64,000 bases of DNA from positions 36,594,692 through 36,658,691 of the forward strand of contig NC_086380.1 in NCBI RefSeq assembly GCF_036588685.1, given 5' to 3'. Positions 11,596 through 22,436 of the stretch are shown piece by piece. The position numbers and the translations under genes are program-made. Numbering within the stretch: the stretch's first letter is position 1; each line of letters begins with the position of its first letter. This DNA comes from Mytilus trossulus. Taxonomy: Eukaryota; Mollusca; Bivalvia; Mytilida; Mytilidae. The notes below the pieces were generated by a model. It did no database searches. It saw nothing but the letters and a program-made list of their open reading frames with translations, and was not told the origin of the DNA.

Positions 11596-11669
11596 ATAAT
11601 AAATATACTGTCTTTTTCATATAAACTCCACATTCATTCATTATTCGGCATACATACTTTCTTCTCAAT

Positions 11670-11675
11670 AATAAA
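11670..11675 (+). terminator. Candidate polyadenylation signal of the METTL27-like gene
   Basis: First AATAAA after the stop codon, 75 bases downstream. No transcript evidence. Confidence 0.4.
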
Positions 11676-11799
11676 CCTTGATGGGTCACCAATTACAGGT
11701 ACTGTATATGTAGTTGTTGGCGGACAGAGATCAGAGATATACAAGAAATAAATTGACTACAAGGCTAATCGCAAGTTTCGCCAAAGACACACATAATAT

Positions 11800-11856
11800 A
11801 TAGATATAGGAAGATGTAGGTATGAGTGCCAATGAGACAACTCTCTATCCAATTTA
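11800..11856 (+). repeat. End fragment of mussel repeat M1
   Basis: 'tagatataggaagatgtagg' and 'gagtgccaatgagacaac' match the start of the copy at 2538. It abuts the M2 copy that follows. Confidence 0.65.
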
Positions 11857-12412
11857 TAGTCTTAGATGCATGCTTTTTTTATTAATTGTTAGTGGCTTTG
11901 AACTAGCTGTCCGATAACTGGGAGTACTCTCAGATCTGTTCATTGTGTCTTTTTGTGCCGGGATGTATAAGTACTCGGCCACGTCCACTTGTATTTTTGT
12001 CCATCTGATGAGTTTAGCCTTTTTAACTGATTTTTATAGTTCGTTCTTGTGTTGTACTGTTATACCACTGTCCCAGGTTAGGGGGAGGGTTGGGATCCCG
12101 CTAACATGTTTAATCCCGTCACATTATTTATGTATGTGCATGTCAGGAGCCTGTAATTTAGTGGTTGCCGTTTGTTTATGTGTTACATATTTGTTTTTCG
12201 TTCATTTTTTTTACATAAATAAGGCCGTTAGTTTTCTCGTTTGAATTGTTTTACATTTTCTTATCGGGGCCTTTTATAGCTGACTATGCGGTATGGGCTT
12301 TGCTCATTGTTGAAGGCCGTACGTTGACCTAAAGTTGTTAATGTCTGTGTCATTTAGGTCTTTTGTGGATAGTTGTCTCATTGGCAATCATACCACATCT
12401 TCATTTTTCATA
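11857..12412 (+). repeat. Mussel interspersed repeat M2
   Basis: Same landmarks as 1855-2410: 'gaactagctgtccgataac', 'acgtccacttgtattttt', 'caggagcctgtaattta' and 'gcaatcataccacatcttc'. The 99-codon open frame at 11945-12244 is repeat sequence. Confidence 0.8.
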
Positions 12413-12549
12413 TGTTTGTATTTCCCTTGTTGCGGTTATTAATAGAAGATATTGGGAACCTTAACAGTCAATAATTAGACTCGTTTCAATCTTGTTGTTA
12501 GCTATGAATAATAAAAGATGAAAAACAATATCACAATCAAACAGCAAAG

Positions 12550-12795
12550 TTAAACCAATGAAACAAATAACCAAACCATGTCAACATAAAGTCTTCATGA
12601 ATTGACAGCTGCAAACCAATAACAAACCAATAACCAAACAAGGTCAACATTAAGTCTTCATGAATAAACATCTGCAAACCAATGACAACCCAATAACCAA
12701 ACAAGGTCAACATAATAGTCTTCAATAATAGACAGCAAACCAAACACAAATAACTAAAAACAGGTAAACAAAAAGTCTTAAACAATAGAAAAACC
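12550..12795 (+). repeat. Tandem repeat, about 70-75-base unit, 3-4 copies
   Basis: 'aaccaaacaaggtcaacat' recurs (about 12571, 12631 and 12697), each followed by 'agtcttca'. Unit length varies. The - strand open frame here is a by-product of the repetition. Confidence 0.7.
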
Positions 12796-12799
12796 AAGG

Positions 12800-14895
12800 A
12801 CACATATAAACAAAATCTAATTTTAATTCATTACTCATTGCTTTAGACTTTAGTATTACAGCAACATCAACGGTGTGTGCATATTTGGTTAATGCCTTCT
12901 TAGGAATGCCCTTTCATTCCATATATGTCATGTATTTTCTTCATAAAATCAAGCATTGTTATAGTTCAATATTTGAATAATAGCATGAACATTTACTATC
13001 ACGCCAATATTCCCAAGACTTGATATGAATTTATGAAATATTTTAAGCTAAACGGCTATAATTTGTTAAAAATAAGAATATGTGGTATGATGTCTAAAGG
13101 GAAAACTATCCACAAGTGACCAACTGACAATGTAAGCAATAATAGGTCACTGGTAAGATATCTATTACAAAGCAAACTTATCGCGTATAGTGAGATATAG
13201 AAAGTTAACGTAACTGACATGAAAAATGTAAAATATATAAATCAAGACAACCAACGATCCGATCATGAACGAAAACAATTATTTTAAGACTGAATTAGAC
13301 GAAAGTTGTAGTAAACTTTCCAACAAGTTGTATACAGTTTTAAGAATCTTGGTGGATTTTACGGTAATCCCCTTTCAAAAGGAAAATAATACCAAGTGTC
13401 TCTCAAAGTCTACCATTACATGTACATGTACATCTACTAGTGATTTCTGATAATTATTTGACTCTGTCCATTCCGCCAACTCTATCTATAACAGACACAA
13501 GTCATGTCTTATTTACTCTACATGACACTGAATTTCCGGAGACGCTTAAAATATTTAAGGTGAAATGAAATGAAGTGAAATTTCAGAACATCTTGTGTGA
13601 AGAGGTTTTGTCGTTCTTAAACGGAAATCTTCACTTTATGATGAAGGCGTTGAATCACAAGTATTAAAGTAAATACATACCATGGGGCATTTGACAAAGC
13701 ATCGTGTATGATTAGTGATCTTCCAAATATCTACATCATTAAGCGTTAAATTGTGCTGGTAAGTGTGATATTGAAATTACAATTACGATATGTAAGTAAA
13801 AAATTTAGGAAAGTTTTGTTTCAATTATAAAGAATACATTTAATGCAAATGAATAATGTTCTTGTAATGTATTTCATCATCGAGATAATTTGACTTTGTA
13901 ACAGTTTACTGTAATTGGAACGTCTGTAAAACAAGTGTCGTGTGTACACAATTATTAGCCCGGTATCACATGTATCATTAATATTTATATCATTAATAGT
14001 ATTTTATTATATTTCATATTTCTTGCATTTAATTTATTTTGGTAAAAGTGTTGGATATTATAATTATGTTGGTACATATCAGGCGCAAAAGTGGGAAAGG
14101 GGGTTTCAAACACATGCAAGTCATACAAAAAGGGGATTCCAGCCATATTTCCGCTTACAAAAGCAAAGGATATACGTTACTATGTGTAAGACGCATATCA
14201 AGAAGCTACTGTTGGCTAGATCATTCAATAATTGCTTTATATTTAAAGTATGAAATATTTTGGAAGCTAAGAAAAGTATGTACGAGCGACGATACAAGCA
14301 GAATGCTTGCACAATCAGTCATCCTCATACATGTAACTCAAAAAGATGACTTTGAGCACAGTTTTATACATAAATTGACTTCAGTCTGGTCCCTTGTTAT
14401 TGATCTGGTTAGGTACGATATGACTCAGATATCCGTATGTTGCAGAGAACTAGACTAGATTTGATTTTGTCAACTACTATAACCAATATACAATACTTCG
14501 AATTCTTTGAAATGCTTAAAGATTTTCCCGTTAAGTCAATACATTGTTTGTAACGTCCAGTTTAAAATATTTCAGGTACTTCAGGACAAAAAAAGTAATT
14601 TTGAAATCCAAAATATAGGTTCTTTCAGGGTGTCGAACGGGTTGAGGGCGGTACAAATAGACAGTCGCAAAAACAAATATAATATAGGATAGGGTCAGAT
14701 CTTTTTACATGCAGTAGAAAACCGGCCAACCCTCCTTAGACTTGTTTTTGATTGTTTGTGGTGGGCTTTTGTTAGGAAGAAATGAACAGTTACACAAAAA
14801 ACCCTATTATGATGATATTTCTGGCGAGTTCCTAATCGTAAAATACAGCTTATACAAGAATATATAGTTATAAAAATATTTAAATTATATTTATT
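12800..14895. other. No gene supported
   Basis: AT-rich. A fragment at about 13080-13155 ('tgtggtatgatgtctaaag') resembles an end of repeat M2. Two overlapping open frames at 13942-14253 and 14039-14458 have no recognisable domain, no splice support and ordinary base composition. Confidence 0.4.
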
Positions 14896-14910
14896 CAGGG
14901 AACCACAATC

Positions 14911-14997
14911 ATGAAGATATCAATAGTATCAAGTATCATCTGTCTAGTTATAGCTCTGGATCTTACATTTGCAGTACCAACTGCCCACAGACAAAAA
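14911..14997 (+). CDS. Signal-peptide exon of the helical secreted protein
   Basis: 29 codons in phase 0. The ATG lies 12 bases after a possible acceptor (AG 14897-14898). The hydrophobic core runs over residues 5-20; the donor is 'aaaaagtaaga'. Confidence 0.75.
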
Positions 14998-17793
14998 GTA
15001 AGATATGTGTATAAACATGTCTTTTTTATGCATACATTTGTACACGCAGTTGTTTTATCTTTAGAAAATCAAATTATGTTAACCACATTACCAGATGATT
15101 TTCGGAAATAAATGGGAAAGTTTATAATATCAGGAAGAAGACATCCATCATTCTGTTCCCCATTTATTTCCACATTTAGGCGATTTTATTGACGTGGTGT
15201 GTATGAGTGTTTAACATATATCTATTGGTGGCAAATCACATTTTTCACTAGACTGTTATTGACGTTTTTACAATGAATCCATTTGATATTGGAAGTGCAT
15301 TGACTGATATTTTAGTCTAGGATTTATGATTCGTTTGAGCAAGCTTTCAATGCGGTATGGGCTTTGTTCATTGATGAAGGCCGTACGGTGACCTATAGTT
15401 GTTACTGACTGTGTCATTTTGGTCTCTTGTGAGCAGTTGTCTCATTATCAATCTTACCACATCATCTTTTTTATCACGTTTATATTCAGTAACTGGGACC
15501 TTTTAACCTGTATTTTGTTAAGTTTGTTCATATATAGTGTGGTGTTATTTCACTTTTCCAGGTACGGAAACTTTCGGAACTCTTCTATTGGTCAATACAT
15601 TCAGTAACTATAACATATATGTGCCTAAATAAATAAAACTACGCAAATTCTGCAAGGTTACAAAATGAAAACTTTATCGATGCGGAAGACGATACTATAA
15701 AAGAAAAGATAAGAGATATGCATTTGTGACACAAAACTAAAACATGCTTATTAATAACTCAAAACGCAGCTTTTAAGGTAGCACAATACAAAGGTTTTAT
15801 AACTCCAAGTCCCAAGTTTTAAAATGCTGTAACTTTCTTATTAATGCTTGAAAATTTGCAAAAGTGGTAGTTTTGGATAGCTAACAGATAACTCTTTCAA
15901 ATTAATGCAATGTTAGTATTATGCAACAATTATGTAACCAATTATAATGCTAACTGTGTCTTACAAAAAATCAGCAAATTTCCATTTTCAAATGAAATTA
16001 GCTTCTGCATAGGTATCCATAGAGGGCTGATTTTACAACATATTGTTCCTATGGCCGTTATCTACAAAAGGGTGTCTCAGATTTCAGATAGAATGTATAG
16101 AACAAATTTTACACCTAATTAAACATTATCTTCTTTTATGTGGTTCGGATGTTTCAAACTAATTAGAGATTTACGAGAGAATGGAATCCTGTAGAGACAA
16201 TCTGAGACACCCTTTTGAAGCCCATGATGTGTTGATTAAGAGTTCGTTAAAATTTTGAGTATTGTTAAAGAGATGATAGAGCTAAATTCATTTAAGTGAA
16301 CTTACCCATATTTTGCAACTTATAACATAATAATTGATTACATAAATTAAATGATTACATCATAAAAATATTGCATCCATTTAAAAGATTAATCTTTTAT
16401 CTATCTATATATACAATGTACCTCTTTTATTATTTTCTATGCATTCATAAGAAAATTACAGCATTTCAAAGGTTAGTGATTGGAAGTAAAAAAAAATCTT
16501 TGTATTGTGCTACCTTAATGCTGTGTTTGATCTCAAAATCACAGTGAGGAAATATATCCTTATGTTTTTATTTATGTTATTTTAGAGATGGGATTGGTTT
16601 TCGAGGGCAAGAGAATTGTATAACAATGCCAGAGATCACATTAGGTAAGACATATACAATTATTTTCCTAAACATACAATCGTCTACTAGGTTAAATGCG
16701 AAAATATCGTACTTTTTATAATGGCCATTCACCCTTGCGATCCTCACTTGAATAAACGTTGACCTCTTTAAGGGTAAACAAAACCATAAAAAAAACAATG
16801 AATATAAATAAAAATGTATGTTTCATCCATAAAATAGAGAAAAGATATACAATTTTAAAAAGTATAATAAAAAGATTACTTTTGGATTTTATAGAGCGAT
16901 ACTTTGTAACTCGATGTCTACTTTTTATCGTAATTTATCTAAAGTTTAGTATTTGTTGGTATTTCAAGTAACTGAAAGTATGTGTTAGTATATTATCGTA
17001 GGAACTTTTCCCTCCGACAAATAGACAGTACAGGCCTGTTTGTCTGGTTAAAGGATGTCTGTATTTAATATTTGAAACGTCACCTTGTGAGTATACGTAA
17101 ATTAGACAGCAGCACAACGATACAAAAAATTAAAGACATAAAAGGGAAATAACTCTAATATAGATTTGTAGTAAGCTCCATGTTGAAGACCGTACTTTGA
17201 CCTATAATGGTTTACTATTAAAAATTGTGACTTGGATGGAGAGTTGTCTCATTGGAACTCATACCACATCTTTTTGTATTTATTTGACCATGTTGACATT
17301 TACTATATATAAGGTCTTGCATGCACAAACCTTGTACTAGATATTGTATTTAATATTGTGTTTTAGTGATGCCGTTGATACCGCTGGAGATGTGGCTGAT
17401 ACCATAGGGGTTCATGCACGGGAACACCTAAATCTCGCTGCAGACCATTTAGAAGACCTAGGCGTCCCACGTGAACGAATTGATGAGACAGGCGAAAGAA
17501 TAAATAATATAACAAGTCAGGTGGTTCAGAGAGGACAGGACATAATTGAGAATGGTCAAAATGGACTTTCCAGAGTAGCAGAACACGCATTGAAAAAAGC
17601 AATGGAAACTATCGAAAACAATAGAGATTTTCTAGAAAACAGTCATAAGCATTTTTCGAGAGTAGCCGATTCTATGGCAGACATGTTCGGCAATTTCCGG
17701 GATTTAGTCAACAACCGACGGAATCAACAAGAACCATCAAGAAATTCTAGATTGACACAAATCACTGACGATGACTTAAAAGTGATTCATTGA
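14911..17793 (+). CDS. Secreted, cysteine-free amphipathic-helical protein, 190 residues, unrecognised
   Basis: Three exons join in one frame: 14911-14997, 16586-16644 and 17367-17793 (29 + 19 + 1 split + 141 residues). Residues 1-21 are a signal peptide ('MKISIVSSIICLVIALDLTF' then A), with likely cleavage before VPT. The mature chain has no cysteine. It is highly charged and predicted largely helical from heptad-like spacing of I, L, V and A among E, R, D, H and N, with one N-glycosylation sequon (NNIT). An AG at 14897-14898 just before the ATG suggests a preceding 5' UTR exon. I do not recognise the family. The composition recalls exchangeable apolipoprotein-like or LEA-like helical proteins, but that is analogy only. 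Intron 1 contains a piggyBac-type MITE. Confidence 0.7.
15345..15475 (+). repeat. Fragment of repeat M2
   Basis: 'gcggtatgggctttgttcat' and 'gaaggccgtacggtgacc' followed by 'cttaccacatcatc' match the right part of 1855-2410. Confidence 0.7.
15777..16514. mobile_element. piggyBac-type MITE with TTAA target duplication
   Basis: Terminal inverted repeats 'ggtagcacaatacaaag' (15777-15793) and 'ctttgtattgtgctacc' (16498-16514) are perfect. Both ends are flanked by TTAA (15773-15776 and 16515-16518), the piggyBac-superfamily target. At 738 bases with no long open frame it is non-autonomous. It sits in intron 1 of the secreted-protein gene. Confidence 0.8.
16586..16644 (+). CDS. Second exon of the helical secreted protein
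   Basis: 59 bases between 'gttattttag' and 'gtaaga'. It encodes 'RWDWFSRARELYNNARDHI' plus two bases of a split serine codon. Rich in R, W, E and N, it extends the helical chain. Confidence 0.7.
17165..17280 (-). repeat. Fragment of mussel repeat M1
   Basis: On the - strand it reads like 2545-2650. On the + strand, 'gacttggatggagagttgtc' and 'aactcataccacatc' are the reversed M1 start. It ends about 90 bases before the last exon of the secreted-protein gene. Confidence 0.7.
17367..17793 (+). CDS. Last exon of the helical secreted protein
   Basis: Acceptor 'attgtgttttag'. 141 residues after a split serine, ending '...DDDLKVIH' with TGA at 17791-17793. It holds most of the amphipathic helix, with 'HAREHLNLAADHLEDLG' and 'ENSHKHFSRVADSMADMFG' as representative segments, and an acidic end. 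Confidence 0.75.
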
Positions 17794-18444
17794 ACATTTG
17801 AAATTTTAAGTCGGAAATGATTTGTATTCAACAACTTTATACAATATATTCGTTTCCCTTAAGCTTACTCTATCAATAATACCAACAAATTATATTGAAT
17901 CTTAGAAATTCAAAAATGCAGCCTTTCTCACACATGTTTTCAAACAACTAGGAAACACACACCTATAAAATACCTCGGGTCATTATTGTTATGGCTCCGC
18001 AACGAAGTTGTCGGTGCCAATCAGTTTTACCTTTGTCCGAAATTCCAAAATTCCGTCATTCCGCAACAAGCCATTATTTTTCTAAACTCCTTCAGATATT
18101 GGGCTGATTTTTGGTTTGTGGGCTCACCATGATGAGTTACAGATCAAGTTTAAGTTTCATTACGCTCCACTAATTTTTGCCGAAATGACTGGCTTTGGAC
18201 TTTGAGAAATTGTTGAAAATCACAGTTATATGGATTTTTTTTTCTAAACGTCTTCTCATATTGGGCTGATTTTTGGTTTATACGTTCACCATGATAAGTT
18301 ACAGATCAAGTTGAAGTTTCGTTCCGCTCCACTAATTTTTGCCGAAATTACCAGCTTTGGACTTTGAGAAAATGTTAAAAATCACAGTTATACTGACTTT
18401 TTTTCCAAACGCCTTCAGATATTGGGCTGATTTTTGGTATGTGA

Positions 18445-18822
18445 ATCCTGGTAATTTTGATAACTATTTACACCACTGGGTCGATGCCACTGCTGGTGGA
18501 CGTTTCGTCCCCGAGGGTATCACCAGCCCAGTAGTCAGCACTTCGGTGTTGACATGAATATCAATTATATGGTCATTTTTTGTAAATTTTCTGTTTACTA
18601 CACTTTGAATTTTTCGAAAACTAAGGATTTTCTTACCCCAGGAGTAGATTACCTTAGCCGTATTTGGCACAACTTTTTGGAATTTTGGATCCTCAATGCT
18701 CTTCGACTTTGTATTTATTTGGCTTTTTAACTATTTTGATCTGAGCGTCACTGATGAGTCTTATGTAGACGAAACGCGCGTCTGGCGTATAAAATTATAA
18801 TCCTGGTAATTTTGATAACTAA
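18445..18822 (+). mobile_element. Hammerhead-ribozyme element with direct-repeat ends
   Basis: About 356 bases from one 'tcctggtaattttgataact' (18447-18466) to its repeat (18801-18820). The left part is strongly self-complementary ('gctggtggacg...cgtcc...caccagc' at about 18492-18530). The right part carries a hammerhead ribozyme with all core residues (18745-18788). It interrupts the surrounding 155-base tandem array. I recognise this unit as recurrent in bivalve genomes and linked to retrozyme or Penelope-like elements; that link is from memory. Confidence 0.75.
18745..18788 (+). ncRNA. Type I hammerhead ribozyme, intact core
   Basis: The core reads CTGATGA (18751-18757), stem II GTC/GAC (18758-18760 with 18768-18770) closing a 7-base loop, GAAA (18771-18774), a very short stem III A-C/G-T around loop GCGC (18774-18781), then C (18782) as the cleavage-site base. 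Stem I pairs gcgtca (18745-18750) with tggcgt (18783-18788), including two G-U wobbles. Predicted cleavage is between 18782 and 18783. Such a short stem III is typical of retroelement hammerheads that cut best as dimers. Three more relics of the motif lie in the window. Confidence 0.8.
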
Positions 18823-19335
18823 TTACCATGACGATTTACAGATCAAGTTTAAGTATCGTTCCGCTCCGCTAATTTTTGCTAAAACTATAGACTTTGGACT
18901 TAGATGAATTATTGAAAATCAGTTATACAAATTTATTTCTATACACCTCTAGATTTTGACCTTATTTTTGATATGTGAAACTACCATTATGTTTGTGTCC
19001 ACATGTGTTATTGAAATTGCAGATTTTTCAACTTTTTGGGACGGGACCATTCGTGTCGCTTTGACACATCTACATGTAGTTTTAGGTCTAATCTGATTGT
19101 TGATTTTGTAAAAACATATTAAAATGTAATATAATGATTCATGTAGGCGATAATATTTTTCATATCCATAATATTTTGAGGCACTAAGACAGATAAACAA
19201 TTGAAACATGTTCAACAATGACCATGATGACTATTTCCTCGCAAAAATAGATTTAAAAATAATATTTAAAGAATACATTTTGTAGTTTTTCTGTCTGTGA
19301 AGAAATGTCATAACAAATGTGATACACACTCAAAT

Positions 19336-19523
19336 GGTCCGTGTAACACTTATCAATTCAAAACATTAAAAAGTTTTCAAATTTTACATTTTTTGATTTT
19401 TTAATCAAAATTTCAAAATATCAAAATTCTAAAAAAAAAAAAATTGAAATTTTGTTTAAAAATCGAAAAATGTAAAATTTGAAAACTTTTTAATATTTTG
19501 AATTGATAAGTGTTACACGGACC
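19336..19523. mobile_element. Palindromic (fold-back) MITE with 7-base target duplication
   Basis: The left arm 'ggtccgtgtaacacttatca' is mirrored by the right arm 'tgataagtgttacacggacc', and the match continues for about 55 bases per arm, leaving a short A/T-rich loop. 'ctcaaat' flanks both sides (19329-19335 and 19524-19530). 188 bases, non-coding. Confidence 0.8.
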
Positions 19524-19860
19524 CTCAAATAACCCGTGTTTAAAAGGTGTGTACCACATTTTTTATGTTACTTTGTCTGTTTCCTGAAAACCTACTGTTC
19601 TTGTTAGTCCGTTATTGGCCATGCACAAACTGTTCGTCCAACGCCTTAAGCTTACTGCAAACAGAAGTTTTGGCCACCCATCTTGTAATAACGGACACTC
19701 AAATAACCCGTTTTTAAAAGGGGTGTACCACATTTTTGATGTTACTTTGTCTGTTTCCTGAAAACTACTGTTCTTGTTAGTCCGTTATTGGCCATGTACA
19801 AACTGTTCGTCTAAAGTCTAGGCTTATTGCAAACAGAAGTTTTGGCCACCCATCTTGTAA
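19524..19860 (+). repeat. Tandem repeat, 166-base unit, two copies
   Basis: 'ctcaaataacccgt' begins both copies (19524 and 19690); 'gttagtccgttattggccat' and 'aaacagaagttttggccacc' recur in each. The MITE to the left inserted at the very start of the first copy. Confidence 0.8.
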
Positions 19861-20990
19861 TTTCTGCCAATCATTCAAAGAAGGCCAATAAATTAGACGG
19901 TTACATATGCTTCTTGTAGTAGGTAAACATGTATGGGTTTCATCTTAAGTAGTCGAAACACTAACTTCAACTATTTTTGATATCATATGATGAAACTGGT
20001 ACGATTGAAACCATTGCAAAAAGAAGGGTTTTATTTCCCTGGGAAAGCTAACCATCCTGACCGGAACTCTGTCTAAAAAGACTCACAACGTCAGTTATTA
20101 CAATGTGACTAGGATATTTCCCTGAATATGAATTAAAAGATTGGTTTGTCGGTGGTCAAGTCAGACTAAGAGTAAGAATCGGATGACGAATGAAATGTAT
20201 TCCAAAAGAACTGATAGAGTCTGTATTAGGGAAGGCAATGCTGCTATGGTGAATATATGTTCTTCGTCCATAACGGGGAGAAATAGGTTAAATGCACGAA
20301 ATACACTTAGCATTTATTTATTTTTTTCAAGGACGTATATTAGTAATACGTCCTTGATTTTTTCCGTATCAATAGTTCCACACTTAACAAACACGGGAGG
20401 TATATGGTAATTGGGAGTCTTTCATTTTATTATGATTATACTTTTGTATTCGAATCTTATGCTTCACCGACTTAGATTTTGTGGTCTTTTTATCAATAGC
20501 GTTTAAATCTTGTCAAATTATATAATTTAAAACGGTATTTTACAAATGTTTGTGACGTGAATGATACATGTACATCTTATAAATTTCGCGTTGTCGATTT
20601 TTTTTTTAGAATATTCATTATATAATTTATTCTAAAAAAATATGAAGATATTTCGTTATAAATGTTGTGTCATGAACCAATTATTATTATAGATTATACT
20701 AGCAAAGCGGATAAGTATAAATGATGTAAAATAGTTTTACATGATACATGTAATATGATATCAAACTTATTTCTTAAAAAATAAGAAAAATCATTTTTTC
20801 ACAAAAAAGTTGAAATTCAATCTAAAATAGAGTTCACAGACATCATCAACCATGTACTTAAAAAAAAAGCTGTGAGAATATTTAAACAAATTTCTTAGGA
20901 TCCATACATTTAAATGCTTACGTTATTATAAAATGTAGTGCATGTTTATTACGTTGAACATGTTGAAGGCAACTAAACTTAAGTTTCTGT
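19861..20990. other. No gene seen; one perfect hairpin
   Basis: AT-rich. 'tcaaggacgtat' (20328-20339) pairs with 'atacgtccttga' (20347-20358) around a 7-base spacer. The 89-codon open frame at 20141-20410 runs through the hairpin and has no recognised domain. Confidence 0.45.
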
Positions 20991-20994
20991 TATT

Positions 20995-22436
20995 GTGTTT
21001 GTAGATCCTACTTTACTGAACATTCTTGCTCCTCACAATTATCTCCATCTATAATTAACTTGGCCAAGTTGTTACGGTGGAAAATACTGCATGTTTTTGC
21101 ATAAATTTACAAAAAATTATGAAGATTTTTAAAACTTTACTTTAAAGGGCAATAACTCCTTAAGGGATCAACTTTTTTCAGGTCTTACTTTGCTGAACAT
21201 TATTAATGTGTTACAGTTTATCTCTATCTATAATAATATTCAACATAATCAAAAATTCCAAAATGTTCTAAAAATCACAAATTCAGGGGCAGCAACCCCA
21301 ACCACGGATTGCCTGAATGGTCTGAACATTTCAGGGCAGATAGATCTTGACCTAATACCCACTAAACACATAACGTTCAAAGAACGTTGTGGATTGGTTC
21401 CTGTAAGGTTATTTCGGACCTTAACGTTACACGAACGTTGTGAGAACGTTAAAATGAAACGTTACAATTCAACGTTCTAGGAACGTTTTGTTTTAACGTT
21501 GTGTGGAAGTTTCAGTTTGGTTATGTTACAAATAATACGTTGTAGAAACGTTTAATATTAGTTACTTTTTTACGTTACTCTACCAACATTATTAAAACGT
21601 GTGAATAATGTTCCTCATTTTTTTTGAAAAAATAATCTTTCCAAAAAAAAAAAAAAAATAGCAAATTAATAGCAAAAAATGCAAGTAAGATCATGAAGAT
21701 GTTTGCCGTCTTGCATGTTAATCAAACCTTTATTTTGTTTCAGAAAGTGAATGCTGATAGTTTTAAAAACTAGAAAACCGACACTGTATTCAGAACAAAA
21801 TAACTGTTTATTCCTTAAACATATAGATTACTCGATTAAAAGTTAAAATTCATTATTCTCATTATTTATTATAACTTTTTTCATTCAACTTTAATTTGTG
21901 AAACATAATTAGCAATTATATACATAATGATATTTGATACAGCCATTATGTCAATCAAGCATATTCTGATAAGGTTGACCTATAGAATGATGTTGACCAG
22001 ATGTTAGACAAATTGAACATTATTAATGTGTTACAGTTTATCTCTATCTATAATAATATTCAACATAATGAAAAATTCCAAAATTTTCTAAAAATCACAA
22101 ATTCAGGGGCAGCAACCCAACCACGGATTGCCTGAATGGTCTGAACATTTCAGGGCAGATAGGTCTTGACCTAATATAATTTCATCTCGTTTTCAGAGAT
22201 ATGAGCCCAAAACTGAATTTATCCCTATGTACTATCTTTAACCATGTATGCCATCTTGATTCACGGGTCGGGGCCATCGGACACAATTTTTAAACTAATA
22301 TACCATAATGATGATTGTGGACAAGTTTGGCTAAATTTGTCGTCTTAAGTTTACTTTAAGTTAGTAGTTTCAGAGGAGAAGATTTTTGTAAAAGATTACA
22401 AACATTTACGAAAAATTGTTAAAAATTGACTTTAAA
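20995..22436 (+). repeat. Bivalve 'ggggcagcaaccca' repeat with a duplicated segment
   Basis: 'gaacattattaatgtgttac' starts near-identical stretches at about 21196 and 22015, both running on for roughly 165 bases through 'aattcaggggcagcaaccc' to 'cttgacctaata'. About 650 bases of unrelated text lie between, beginning with an AACGTT-rich block. The family continues to 22436, where another element is inserted. Confidence 0.75.
21370..21565 (+). repeat. AACGTT-rich block
   Basis: The palindrome aacgtt occurs about nine times, irregularly spaced (for example 'ttaacgttacacgaacgttg'), with related 'acgtt' further right. It resembles an 'AACGTT' minisatellite seen in several animals, here in degenerate form. 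Confidence 0.7.

Larger units (their letters stand above)
18086..18950 (+). repeat. Tandem repeat, about 155-base unit, split by an insertion
   Basis: 'cagatattgggctgattttt' begins units near 18092 and 18415, with 'catattgggctgattttt' near 18247. 'gttacagatcaagttt' or 'gttacagatcaagttg' follows at 18135 and 18298, and the third unit resumes at about 18823 ('accatgacgatttacagatc'). The element at 18445-18822 interrupts the third unit. Confidence 0.7.

Noticed and set aside
13942..14458. Two overlapping open frames, 103 and 139 codons
   Set aside because: No recognisable domain, no splice-site context, mutually exclusive frames, ordinary AT-rich composition.
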